Assembly: GCA_013619035.1 (NCBI GenBank)
Contig: JABXKX010000264.1
Span: forward strand, 1-12,851
Origin: Peptostreptococcaceae bacterium
GTDB taxonomy: Bacteria; Bacillota_A; Clostridia; Peptostreptococcales; Acidaminobacteraceae
DNA: 12,851 nt
Direction of reading: 5' to 3'
The notes under the pieces are model-generated. The model saw only the letters and a list, made by a program, of their open reading frames with translations. It was not told the origin of the DNA and did not search any database. Position 1 is the stretch's first letter; each line of letters opens with the position of its first letter. This document shows positions 1-7,655 of the stretch, piece by piece. The translations under genes and the position numbers were made by a program.

Positions 1-949
1 CAATATTTTGAATGACTTTCATTGAAAAAGGTACAGATCCTCCAGACACAAATTTAAATCCTCTATCATTAATCAGATAAGAGATCAATTTAAAGCCATC
101 ATCTAGATTACTCGCCACATAATCAAAATCTAAATGTGTTCTTTCATAACCTTTTGGATAAAATTCTGATGTTCTACCACCTTTAACAGGAGCAACTGAC
201 CAATCATTATCCTTTATGTAAACATTCACAAGCTTTATCTCAGTGAGAGCAATGTGTTTACTCACAATTTGCTTTCTTGCTAAATGCAACAGTTCATTCT
301 CAAATTTATCAGCATGCAAATGATTGTAGAACAGAACTGGTAAACGTAGCTTTTTAGAATCTTTGACCTCTTTCTTACTCACTTCTTTCATCAATGAGTT
401 TAGTTGATTCTTCTCATCTGTACTTAATACACATTTAGAAAGGCGTTGTAAGGGTCCATAATTTTTATCATCAAATGAATTTATTTGCTTAATAACTTTT
501 CTTAAAGATACTTTTGATTTTTCAGGTTGCTTTGTATGCCACTGAATCTTTATAGGTTCAATACAAGCGTCACAAGCTAAAGGCACAACAGGCATGACAT
601 GATCGACTTTATTCTCCATTGTCCGTAATCCATTAAGAAGTAAATTAACTGACGTTACAACACAACCTTTTCTACTCTCGAGAATATTTAAGACACTACA
701 TAGTTCATTGACAAAATAATTTGTATCTATTTTAGATTTCACATCTAATATCAAACCATTGGAATAATGTTTAATCAAATAATGACATGTTTTCTCACAA
801 ACTGAACAACACTCACCTTTAAAGTTAAAAATGACTCTATCTTCTATTTTAACAAGAGATAATATAACTATATCACCACATGCAATACCATCTGATTTCA
901 ATAACACATCAGGATCTAAGATGCGATTTCCAAGCAATACTTTTCTCAT
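1..949 (-). CDS. IscU/NifU-like domain fused to NTase-like domain (3' end outside window)
   Basis: The reading frame is open from an ATG at 947-949 to the left edge (316 codons, no stop), so the C-terminus is missing. The start overlaps the desulfurase stop by one base (TAATG) and is preceded by GAGGAG. Residues 1 to about 135 look like an IscU/SufU/NifU-N scaffold: GIACGDIV (C24, D26), then FKGECCSVCEKTC (C47, C48, C51, C55) where the family has FxGxGCAIxxAS, then LACDAC (C126, C129) near the position of the third scaffold cysteine. The order matches the scaffold family but the second motif is degenerate and has extra cysteines. After a lysine-rich linker, residues about 250-316 look like the start of a nucleotidyltransferase fold: GG at 257-258 and HLDFDYVA with D274 and D276; any third carboxylate lies beyond the edge. 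The neighbouring cysteine desulfurase is the expected sulfur donor for such a scaffold. The IscU-like call is moderate and the NTase call weaker. The real substrate is unknown. Confidence 0.75.
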   Translation of the reverse strand, partial: MRKVLLGNRILDPDVLLKSDGIACGDIVILSLVKIEDRVIFNFKGECCSVCEKTCHYLIKHYSNGLILDVKSKIDTNYFVNELCSVLNILESRKGCVVTSVNLLLNGLRTMENKVDHVMPVVPLACDACIEPIKIQWHTKQPEKSKVSLRKVIKQINSFDDKNYGPLQRLSKCVLSTDEKNQLNSLMKEVSKKEVKDSKKLRLPVLFYNHLHADKFENELLHLARKQIVSKHIALTEIKLVNVYIKDNDWSVAPVKGGRTSEFYPKGYERTHLDFDYVASNLDDGFKLISYLINDRGFKFVSGGSVPFSMKVIQNI

Positions 950-2151
950 TACTTATTCTCCTCTTTGTCCAACGCCTCTAAAGTCTTTAAAAGATACTCA
1001 AGATTGTATTGATCGTTACAAAGTCCCCAAGACAATCTAACCAAACTAGACACTCCTAAAGCATTCACAGTCGGTTGAGAACACATATGACCACTTCTTA
1101 ATATGATACTTTGTTCGCTAAATGCCTGTTCTAAATCATGTGAATGCATATACTTGTGTTTGATAGCTAAAATCGTTTCACACGATGACTCGCCAGATGG
1201 TATCATCTCAAAATTGTTTAGTGCTTCAATTTTACTTCTAATCATTTCATAGAAACACTTATTATGCATTCTAATACGATCAAAAGTGATATCTTCAATA
1301 AAACGACACGCTTCACTCCACGCCAAAATTAAACCAATATCAAAAGTCCCTGCTTCAAATCTTTGAACACCATCAGCCCATGTAGGTGTGCTTCCATAAG
1401 CATTCCATACCATGCCACCTCCTAATATCAAAGGTTCCATTTGTTGTGTCATGCCTTTTTTAATAAATAAGCCACCAATATTTTTAGGTCCATACATTTT
1501 ATGTGCAGATAAGGCATATGCATCAGCATTCAGTTTTGATAAATCTAATTTCTTACTAGCCACGGCTTGTGAAATATCAAGAATCAACTTAGCATCAAAT
1601 CTATCCGAATACTTCTTAAGTAATTCTACATCTACAGTCACACCAGTCACATTGGATATATACGTTGAAGCTATAACTTTCACAGGTAAGTGGGTCATAT
1701 CATCTAAGACTCTATAATCTAAATCACCTGATTCTGTAAGAGGAATCTTTACCAATATAGCGCCTACTTCTTTCACAAGTTTCATCCAAGGCAGTAAAGC
1801 ACTATGGTGTTCCAATTCAGTGACGATAACCACATCTCCAGATTCAATGGTATTTCTTAAACCATTAGAAATAACATTTAGCGCTTCTGTTGCATTCTTT
1901 GTGAACACTAAATCATAAGCTTCAGAAGCTGAAAAGAAATCTAAGATTTGCTTTCTACCATCTTTTAAACTTATATTAGCTTTTTCTCCTAAGAAGCCTC
2001 CTGTTCTATTAGATGAAACCCCAATCGTTTCATGATACTGAATCCATGCATCCATCACACGTCTAGGCATAAATGTTGTTGCAGAGTGATCAAAATAATG
2101 AAGATTCGGAGAGTTTTCAAATACTTTGAAGTTTGATTTAACATTATCCAT
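949..2151 (-). CDS. Type II (SufS/CsdA-like) cysteine desulfurase, class V aminotransferase fold
   Basis: A 400-aa cytoplasmic PLP enzyme of normal SufS length. It would remove sulfur (or selenium) from cysteine and hold it as a persulfide. Visible landmarks: YFDHSATT near residue 19, ELEHHSALLPW with the cofactor-stacking histidine near 115-116, D192 in LILDISQ (binds the PLP pyridine nitrogen), SAHKMYGP with the PLP lysine K218, and RSGHMCSQP with the persulfide cysteine C357. RSGHMCSQP matches the SufS RxGHHCAQP loop and puts it in type II rather than IscS/NifS type I. The start is ATG after GGAGG with 7-nt spacing. It overlaps the glycosyltransferase gene by 8 nt, and its stop overlaps the IscU-like gene by 1 nt, so all three are probably translated together. 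It could be a dedicated sulfur donor for the operon rather than housekeeping Suf, because no sufBCD genes are adjacent in the window. Confidence 0.92.
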   Translation of the reverse strand: MDNVKSNFKVFENSPNLHYFDHSATTFMPRRVMDAWIQYHETIGVSSNRTGGFLGEKANISLKDGRKQILDFFSASEAYDLVFTKNATEALNVISNGLRNTIESGDVVIVTELEHHSALLPWMKLVKEVGAILVKIPLTESGDLDYRVLDDMTHLPVKVIASTYISNVTGVTVDVELLKKYSDRFDAKLILDISQAVASKKLDLSKLNADAYALSAHKMYGPKNIGGLFIKKGMTQQMEPLILGGGMVWNAYGSTPTWADGVQRFEAGTFDIGLILAWSEACRFIEDITFDRIRMHNKCFYEMIRSKIEALNNFEMIPSGESSCETILAIKHKYMHSHDLEQAFSEQSIILRSGHMCSQPTVNALGVSSLVRLSWGLCNDQYNLEYLLKTLEALDKEENK

Positions 2152-3154
2152 TGTTTGCCTCCAAAGAATCTAAAACTTCTTTATAAACCGTATGAACATC
2201 TAATGTCTTCATACACTCATGTTTATTCTCGCACTTACCACTCCAAATATTACATTCTAAGCACTTATATTCTTTTTCAATGGTAGTGCCAAGACCGTAT
2301 TTCCATATACCATTAATAACACCTTTAGTTGGTCCACAGATCATATAAGTTGGCACTTCTTGCCATATAGACAGATGAAGAGCGGCAGAATCATTACCAA
2401 TAACAAATCTACATCTCGAAAATAGTTCCTTGTATCCTTGAAAACTATTTACGCTTTTAACACTAATGCTACCAGTCGTTTTAGAATTAAGATATTCATA
2501 TAATTCAACTTCTTCTGGTCCTAGTATAAATATAACTTTATAATTTAAACTCAATAATTTAGCAAGTTCTACATACCTCTTGGAATCCCATCGCTTTAAT
2601 ATGCCAAGTTCACTACTACCGGGTAAAATCGCTACTATGTTATTTTCTTGCCATCTCATGTTCTCTGAATACTTAAATTCAAGATCCTTGAAGTATGTTT
2701 TTGCAATTTTTATATGACGTTCCATCTTGTTTACATCCCAAGAATCAATGTTACAAATATGTGTATACATAAGATGTGCACCATCTTTTGCAGTATGGTG
2801 AGATCGTCCTATTCTTACAGGAATATTTGCCAGCAAACCTATGAGAGCACTTTGAAATACACCATGTAAATCAATGTATACATCATACTCCTTGCGTCTG
2901 ATCTCTAACACAACCTTTTCAAGTTTTGAGATATCACACACTCTTGAGTTGTTAAAAGTGTTACTTGAAGTTTCAAGTCTTGGTTGGAGAAGAATATCAT
3001 CTATAGCATCACATATTCTACAGGTGTCAGCCATAATTTCAAGACACGTAAAGTCTACCTCACAAGATGGGTATGTTGCTTTCAGAGATTCTATCAACGG
3101 AAATGACCGAATGATGTCTCCATGATTTCTCAGTTGACATATGAGTATTTTCAT
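2144..3154 (-). CDS. Glycosyltransferase family 9, heptosyltransferase-like
   Basis: A 336-aa GT-B enzyme resembling the ADP-heptose:LPS heptosyltransferases WaaC/WaaF. N-terminal domain: MKILICQLRNHGDIIRSFPL (GD at 12-13, the acceptor-side loop), then DVYIDLHG. C-terminal domain: ILPGSS, KRWDSKRYVELA and FVIGNDSAALHL (D255, H260), the usual nucleotide-sugar-binding region of GT9. A cysteine cluster at C298, C301, C308 and C314 with H312 resembles the CxxC...C...C tail seen in heptosyltransferase II. The hldE-like gene in the same operon supports an activated heptose as donor. No membrane segment is seen, so the enzyme is likely cytoplasmic or peripheral. The start ATG directly abuts the preceding stop (TAGATG) with GGAGG just upstream. 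The acceptor cannot be read from sequence: lipid, glycan, protein or a small molecule are all possible if the host lacks LPS. Confidence 0.88.
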   Translation of the reverse strand: MKILICQLRNHGDIIRSFPLIESLKATYPSCEVDFTCLEIMADTCRICDAIDDILLQPRLETSSNTFNNSRVCDISKLEKVVLEIRRKEYDVYIDLHGVFQSALIGLLANIPVRIGRSHHTAKDGAHLMYTHICNIDSWDVNKMERHIKIAKTYFKDLEFKYSENMRWQENNIVAILPGSSELGILKRWDSKRYVELAKLLSLNYKVIFILGPEEVELYEYLNSKTTGSISVKSVNSFQGYKELFSRCRFVIGNDSAALHLSIWQEVPTYMICGPTKGVINGIWKYGLGTTIEKEYKCLECNIWSGKCENKHECMKTLDVHTVYKEVLDSLEANNG

Positions 3155-3802
3155 CTAATCCTCCAGGACTAATAATATCTTATTAAACGCTTTTGATTCT
3201 TCTGGAAATATAAGATCTACTTCCACTTTAGCATCAAGAAACAAACGAATAAATGGCTCTTTTTCAAAGTCAATTAAACGATTTTGACAGATTGTCTTCA
3301 CCACTTGCAAATGTTTGTATGTCTTGTCTATGGAATGTCCTCTATTTAAACGACCAGATATCTTCTTCAGACGGTCTTCCAGTAAAGATTCTATAGTCAT
3401 AACATTACAAGCTATCGAGTAATCCGGTATGTTCATTCTCACATATGGCATATCATCTTCAGTCAAAAGTATATCCACCTTGTTAAAGTGCTCACCAGCT
3501 TCCCAGAATAAAGTGACAACCTCCATTCCAAAGCTATTTTGATTTAAGTAACCAAAATAACCTTCTTGGTTCAAGTAGTCTATAAGCGCCTCTTTATTAT
3601 CCTTTTTAAGTGCAAGGTCAATATCCTTTAATGCGTATGAAAAATCATTTGTATGGACAACATATGCCAATCCACCTCGAACGACAGCATCAAAATTACT
3701 GCATAAATCATTCAACAGCTGCATCATGTAATCCGGTAGTTGATGATATTCATTAACACTAAGGGGATAGTCTTTACTCCCATAATTGCAATTTCTAATC
3801 AT
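3155..3802 (-). CDS. Stand-alone NTase-fold protein (minimal nucleotidyltransferase)
   Basis: A 215-aa protein with the signature of the nucleotidyltransferase superfamily (MNT/AbiEii/aminoglycoside adenylyltransferase-like): VVRGGLAYVV (GG at 43-44), KDIDLAL with the metal-binding pair D60/D62, and a third carboxylate D110 in KVDILL. The spacing from GG to DxD and on to the third strand fits the fold, so an active enzyme transferring NMP from an NTP is plausible. Residues from about 130 on are probably a helical substrate-binding part (SLLEDRLKKISGR). The start overlaps the upstream gene by 8 nt (ATGATTAG) with AAGGGGG as ribosome binding site, and the gene ends where the GT9 gene begins. 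Alternatives are a sugar-phosphate or small-molecule nucleotidyltransferase in the heptose pathway, or an AbiEii-type toxin. The operon context favours the first. The substrate is unknown. Confidence 0.78.
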   Translation of the reverse strand: MIRNCNYGSKDYPLSVNEYHQLPDYMMQLLNDLCSNFDAVVRGGLAYVVHTNDFSYALKDIDLALKKDNKEALIDYLNQEGYFGYLNQNSFGMEVVTLFWEAGEHFNKVDILLTEDDMPYVRMNIPDYSIACNVMTIESLLEDRLKKISGRLNRGHSIDKTYKHLQVVKTICQNRLIDFEKEPFIRLFLDAKVEVDLIFPEESKAFNKILLVLED

Positions 3803-4457
3803 CCATTTCCCCCTTCAAAATTAAGGTGTGTAATTCTACATTCCCTAAATGAGGTGTGTGGAATGCTTTTAGAATTGCAGGATATTTAAAGTCATTATTT
3901 TTATACTCATATGATTTAAGTTCTGATCTTAATTGCAACTGCATTTTTCTAGCAAACGCAGCAAGACTGCAAGTCGCACTTTCTGTTTTTTCAATCCATA
4001 AGAGAATAGCATGACTATTCCAAATATCCTTATGGTTACTTAAACCATATCTTAAAGAAGGATACCATGGTTGACCACCATACAATCCAGCATGAAGTAA
4101 TTCACTAAAAATCAGTTGTTCTCTAACATCTACTTTAAAACCATTTTCAGATATATACATAATGATCTTTTCTTCCTCATCTACAGCAAAAGGAAAAATC
4201 AACAATGGCCATCGACGATAAACAATCTCACCTAAATTATTAGGTATACTTAATTCACCTAATAAAGTCCATAAGTTCGTTATAAAACAGTCTTTCAGCT
4301 TTTCGACATCAGGCAAATCCATCATCAAATCTCTTATAAGAAGCATCTCTTTATTCAGACTGCCAGATGTAGCATCTCCTGACAAAATCTCTACGGCCTC
4401 TTCGGATATGCCTAATTTATCAACAAAAATCTGGTTTTCCTTATTCCATTGATTCAT
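3795..4457 (-). CDS. Uncharacterised 220-aa protein in the heptose operon
   Basis: I do not recognise this family. The protein is soluble-looking, with no signal peptide or membrane segment. It has an acidic N-terminal helical part (DLMMDLPDVEKLKD), a hydrophobic core stretch YRRWPLLIFPFAVDEEEK, an aromatic/glycine patch LLHAGLYGGQPWYPSLRYG around residue 120-140, and a C-terminal segment with several histidines (AFHTPHLGNVELHTLIL). The conserved-looking histidines and aromatic residues could bind a ligand or metal, but no known motif is complete. It overlaps the upstream kinase gene by 17 nt and the downstream NTase gene by 8 nt, with GGAGGG before the ATG, so it is clearly a translated member of the operon. 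Its position between a P-loop kinase and an NTase suggests it may be a partner subunit or act on the same substrate; this is inference from context only. Confidence 0.8.
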   Translation of the reverse strand: MNQWNKENQIFVDKLGISEEAVEILSGDATSGSLNKEMLLIRDLMMDLPDVEKLKDCFITNLWTLLGELSIPNNLGEIVYRRWPLLIFPFAVDEEEKIIMYISENGFKVDVREQLIFSELLHAGLYGGQPWYPSLRYGLSNHKDIWNSHAILLWIEKTESATCSLAAFARKMQLQLRSELKSYEYKNNDFKYPAILKAFHTPHLGNVELHTLILKGEMDD

Positions 4458-5172
4458 GAATACCCTCCATATAGTTAGATAGTATCTTTCTTATATTTTC
4501 TGTTACTTGATTTTTAGACATTGAACCGTTTATATAATGAATTGGAATATTCTTGTCTAGTCTGTCTATGAACTTCTCAAACAAGACCAAATCTGATTTC
4601 ATCTTATCAACCATATCCATTTCACGAAGTGGTTCTCTATTTCGTTTCACAACTCTTTCATGAGCTTCTTCCGGTGATAGATCAAAGAATATAATTACAT
4701 CCGGTAAAACGAATCCTTTCAAATGCTTACAAAGTTCATCCCATGCTTTCTCAAAATCACCATAACGATCATGGAAAGTACTGAAATTATAATAGTAGGT
4801 AGATAGTATGCCTCTAGACATAAGAATATATTTCGAACCAACACTTTCCGCTTCTTCAACTGCTAATCTTAAATCCATAGATAAAAGAACTGGATTCATC
4901 CACGGATGCTCCTTATGAACCTGCTTCCATATTGGTTTATTGGAATATAACGCTCTCAGTAGAAGACCAACAGAAGATTTTGTTGGTAAATCAATATAAT
5001 ACGATTTACCGAATACAGCTTCCAAGTCACTAGATGCTTTTTTAATTTGAGTAGTTTTACCTGCACCAGGCAAGCCTTCAAACGAAAATATTGGAACGTT
5101 CTTACTAAACGTTCTTTTGGAGAAATCCTTTTGGATTTCATCCACTACACTCTTGATAATACTTATATCCAC
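4441..5172 (-). CDS. Thymidylate-kinase-like P-loop kinase
   Basis: Predicted P-loop kinase of the nucleoside-monophosphate/dTMP kinase type, 243 aa from the chosen start. Walker A GLPGAGKTTQ lies at residues 33-42, followed by a FFDLSPEEAHERVVKRNREP segment that matches the LID/arginine region of dTMP kinases (DVPPExAxxR...RxR). An aspartate or glutamate partner strand (LSMDLRLAVEEAE) and YILMSRGILSTYYY fill the usual DR(Y/F) region, here SRG rather than DR, so the phosphate acceptor may not be dTMP. I chose GTG at 5170-5172 because GGAAGG lies 7 nt upstream. A longer reading from TTG at 5193 adds seven residues but has no visible ribosome binding site. It may phosphorylate a nucleotide, nucleoside or sugar-like intermediate of the pathway. 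The specific substrate is unknown. Confidence 0.85.
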   Translation of the reverse strand: MDISIIKSVVDEIQKDFSKRTFSKNVPIFSFEGLPGAGKTTQIKKASSDLEAVFGKSYYIDLPTKSSVGLLLRALYSNKPIWKQVHKEHPWMNPVLLSMDLRLAVEEAESVGSKYILMSRGILSTYYYNFSTFHDRYGDFEKAWDELCKHLKGFVLPDVIIFFDLSPEEAHERVVKRNREPLREMDMVDKMKSDLVLFEKFIDRLDKNIPIHYINGSMSKNQVTENIRKILSNYMEGIHESME

Positions 5173-5179
5173 TTTAATA

Positions 5180-5185
5180 CCTTCC
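5180..5185 (-). promoter_or_regulatory. Ribosome binding site deciding a GTG start
   Basis: GGAAGG on the minus strand, 7 nt before GTG 5170-5172. The competing upstream TTG at 5191-5193 has no purine-rich sequence at the right distance, so this site favours the shorter kinase product. Confidence 0.6.
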
Positions 5186-6211
5186 CTATTCAATAGAAAT
5201 CACAAACGATTCGTAACCATATTTATCATGAATAAACGAAACGATTTCATTTTCATCAGTTGTTTCTTTTAACAGCAATTGCATTGAGCCATCACCATGA
5301 GAACCAACACCTTTTGCACCATAGATAAAACTTCTCAAAGCTTCATCTTCTAGAAGTTCATGCATCTTTGGTGCTTTTAAATTCACTAGAGAATACTTAG
5401 CAATATTTAAGTCAAAAACTTCTTGAGCTTGATACATGATCTCTCCTAGTTTCTTTAAATCACCTTGGTGAATCGCGACCTTAGCAGATTCTACAATCAT
5501 TTGATTCGTATCTCCTAAAGCACGATAGATGCCATGATGCTCTTCTATATCAAAATTTAAGTATGGTTGATTTAAATCATATAGGATTTTTGATGTATCT
5601 TTATAACCGTTTAAATCAACCAGTAAAATCCTCAATTTAGTTTTATTTTCTATTGGTTGAACATGTAGTCCATGATTCATAAAAGTCAGTGCTAACAATC
5701 GATTGCCATATCCGCAGATCTGGTCTAACTTACCACACATACTTCCAGCATTTCTTTCAGCTTCATAAGCCAAAGACATCTCTTGATGTATATCTAGCCC
5801 TAGGTCATATAAATTGTTAAAAACCCGTACCACTGCCATACATATGGATGCACTAGAAGCTAGTCCCTTTTTTATAGGCAGGTCTACTTTGACACATTCA
5901 ATAGATGCACCACCTACATTGTAGTATTTCTTCATCACATCAAATGACTTTAGTACATAGTTACCAGAATGTTCTTTTGAATCCACACTCGCTTCATTAT
6001 GTATCCATTCAATATCTAAATTCAAATGATTGCATTTATATTTATATTTATCTGATTTCATTGCTTCAAAATACAGGCCTCTATTTAATCCTAGTACAAT
6101 TGCAGCACCCTCTCTAATTGTAGAGTTTAAATCCTTGTATTCTGAAGCCCAATCACTATGTTCACCTAACAAACACAGTCTGCCAGGCATAAAAATTTCA
6201 CATTTATCCAT
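5186..6211 (-). CDS. GHMP-family sugar kinase
   Basis: A 341-aa small-molecule kinase of the galactokinase/mevalonate kinase/HddA superfamily. Motif 1 is PGRLCLLGEHSDW (9-21, like galactokinase PGRxxLxGEHxDY), motif 2 is the ATP-binding loop LPIKKGLASSAS (111-122), the probable catalytic aspartate is D163 in CGKLDQICGYG, and motif 3 is GAKGVGSHGDGSMQ (298-311). Motif 3 departs from the usual GAGxGG form, with S, H and D in the glycine loop, which may reflect a distinct substrate. In ADP- or GDP-heptose pathways a GHMP kinase (HddA) phosphorylates the anomeric position of heptose 7-phosphate; here the HldE-like protein already has a kinase domain, so a second sugar or a second position may be the target. 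The start overlaps hldE by 8 nt, with AAGGAGTC as ribosome binding site. Galactokinase, fucokinase-like or heptose kinase activity cannot be told apart by eye. Confidence 0.87.
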   Translation of the reverse strand: MDKCEIFMPGRLCLLGEHSDWASEYKDLNSTIREGAAIVLGLNRGLYFEAMKSDKYKYKCNHLNLDIEWIHNEASVDSKEHSGNYVLKSFDVMKKYYNVGGASIECVKVDLPIKKGLASSASICMAVVRVFNNLYDLGLDIHQEMSLAYEAERNAGSMCGKLDQICGYGNRLLALTFMNHGLHVQPIENKTKLRILLVDLNGYKDTSKILYDLNQPYLNFDIEEHHGIYRALGDTNQMIVESAKVAIHQGDLKKLGEIMYQAQEVFDLNIAKYSLVNLKAPKMHELLEDEALRSFIYGAKGVGSHGDGSMQLLLKETTDENEIVSFIHDKYGYESFVISIE

Positions 6212-7637
6212 TTGACTCCTTATTAATCTTATTAATTATACTTGTCGTTGACAAACCGTTATACATATCTAGAAACTCTATACGGTCTACAAATTCAGCT
6301 TCAGGGAGAGTTTTATTTTGATATTCATTACCTTTTACATAAACATCAGGCTTTATAAGCTTAATCAGATTAATGGCTGTATCTTCTTCAAATAAAACCA
6401 CACTATCAATTGCCTCTAATGAAGATAAAATTAGCATACGATCATTCTGATTGTTAATCGGTCTATCTTCACCTTTCAAACGCTTAATAGAATCATCTGA
6501 ATTAACACCTAGTATGAGCCTCTTCCCTTTAGCTTTTGCACCTTGTATCAATTGTATGTGACCAGAATGAAGTATATCAAAGCAACCATTTGTAAATACT
6601 ATGCTCTCACCTTGTACTCTCCAAGCTTCAATTAAATCTTGTATATTGTTACGACTGACTATCTTGTTACTGATGTTCATTTTAACAAAATATCGATAAC
6701 ATTCGTGTATCAATTCATTTCTAGAAACAACCTTTGTTTCCTCATGAAGCACCGCTAGTCTACCGGCTAGATTTAAGACAATGCCTAGTAGTTCAAAGTC
6801 AAGTTTTTCCCTTATAACAGATGTAAACAAAGCTAAAACGGAATCACCTGCTCCAGATACGTTCACAGGATAAACAGCCTCTATGCTAGAGTAATGATAT
6901 TTGGTGCCATCATAATAAATCAGGCCGTCTTTACCACAAGTCAATAAAATGCTTTTGCAATTCAATTCTAACACCATAAGATCTAATTGCTTTTCTGGTG
7001 ATAAATCACAAGCTTCTAAAGTCTTACAAAAACTTTCTAATTCATCTAAATTCAAAACTACATGATCAATGTTTCTATAGGCCTGCCAATGAGTGCTCCT
7101 AGTCGTTGAGACTACAGGAACATTTTTTTGATTACAACTCTCAATAATTCTTGAAATCATCTCTGATGTAAGATATCCGAGATGATAATCAGCAATTACA
7201 ACTACATCATATTCTGAAATATCATAATCAAAAGATAAATCTAGATTCAATGATGGATTGTGATCTAATCTCATTAACTGCTGATCCGAAACATAGATAC
7301 GTTCCTTCTTAAGATTCCAGTCCTTAACTTCAATAAGAAGTGAATCATCTATATTGTATTTTGAGAATAACTCGTAAACTCTCTCATCACCTACTGGTGA
7401 AAGCACTGAAACTTGCTTTACGAAGCTACTGATATTAGCAGCGATGTTTCCAGCACCTCCCAAGCAACATCTTTGCTCTTTAATGTCTACAGTGGGTATT
7501 GATACTCCTGATGATATCCTATCAATACTGCCATAGGAGTATATATCTAAAATGACTTCACCAATCACCAATACCTTGAGGTTTTCCCCTTTGCCTATTA
7601 AATTAATAGCATCATTTAAAAGTTTCCCGTCATGCAT
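6204..7637 (-). CDS. hldE: HldE-like bifunctional heptose 7-phosphate kinase / heptose 1-phosphate nucleotidyltransferase
   Basis: A 477-aa two-domain protein, the same length as E. coli HldE as I recall it. Residues about 20-315 form a PfkB/ribokinase domain with LGGAGNIAANIS near 59-70 and the catalytic SGAGDS loop at 261-266 (D265). Residues about 345-475 form a cytidylyltransferase-like domain with FTNGCFDILHSGH (HSGH 357-360), RLKGEDRPINNQ, LFEEDT, PDVYVKG and the terminal GLSTTSII, all in the order of HldE. The first domain phosphorylates D-glycero-D-manno-heptose 7-phosphate at C1; the second transfers AMP after removal of the 7-phosphate. The enzyme is cytoplasmic. AGGAGG lies 8 nt before ATG, and the gene is 18 nt after the HAD phosphatase gene. 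GmhA, GmhB and HldD homologues are not in the window, so precursor supply and the final epimer cannot be judged. The nucleotide (ADP or other) is inferred from similarity. Confidence 0.92.
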   Translation of the reverse strand: MHDGKLLNDAINLIGKGENLKVLVIGEVILDIYSYGSIDRISSGVSIPTVDIKEQRCCLGGAGNIAANISSFVKQVSVLSPVGDERVYELFSKYNIDDSLLIEVKDWNLKKERIYVSDQQLMRLDHNPSLNLDLSFDYDISEYDVVVIADYHLGYLTSEMISRIIESCNQKNVPVVSTTRSTHWQAYRNIDHVVLNLDELESFCKTLEACDLSPEKQLDLMVLELNCKSILLTCGKDGLIYYDGTKYHYSSIEAVYPVNVSGAGDSVLALFTSVIREKLDFELLGIVLNLAGRLAVLHEETKVVSRNELIHECYRYFVKMNISNKIVSRNNIQDLIEAWRVQGESIVFTNGCFDILHSGHIQLIQGAKAKGKRLILGVNSDDSIKRLKGEDRPINNQNDRMLILSSLEAIDSVVLFEEDTAINLIKLIKPDVYVKGNEYQNKTLPEAEFVDRIEFLDMYNGLSTTSIINKINKESNG

Positions 7638-7655
7638 GTAACATGCCTCCTCTTA

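Noticed and set aside
949..2151. Housekeeping SufS of an Fe-S assembly operon
   Set aside because: No sufB, sufC or sufD is adjacent, and it is translationally coupled to a glycosyltransferase; a dedicated role is more likely, though the left flank is unseen.
3155..3802. AbiEii-type toxin of a toxin-antitoxin pair
   Set aside because: The gene is embedded with overlaps in a long metabolic operon, and the neighbours do not look like an antitoxin; kept only as an alternative.
5173..5193. TTG start for the P-loop kinase overlapping the GHMP kinase stop by 8 nt
   Set aside because: No ribosome binding site lies before it, while GGAAGG is 7 nt before the GTG at 5172.
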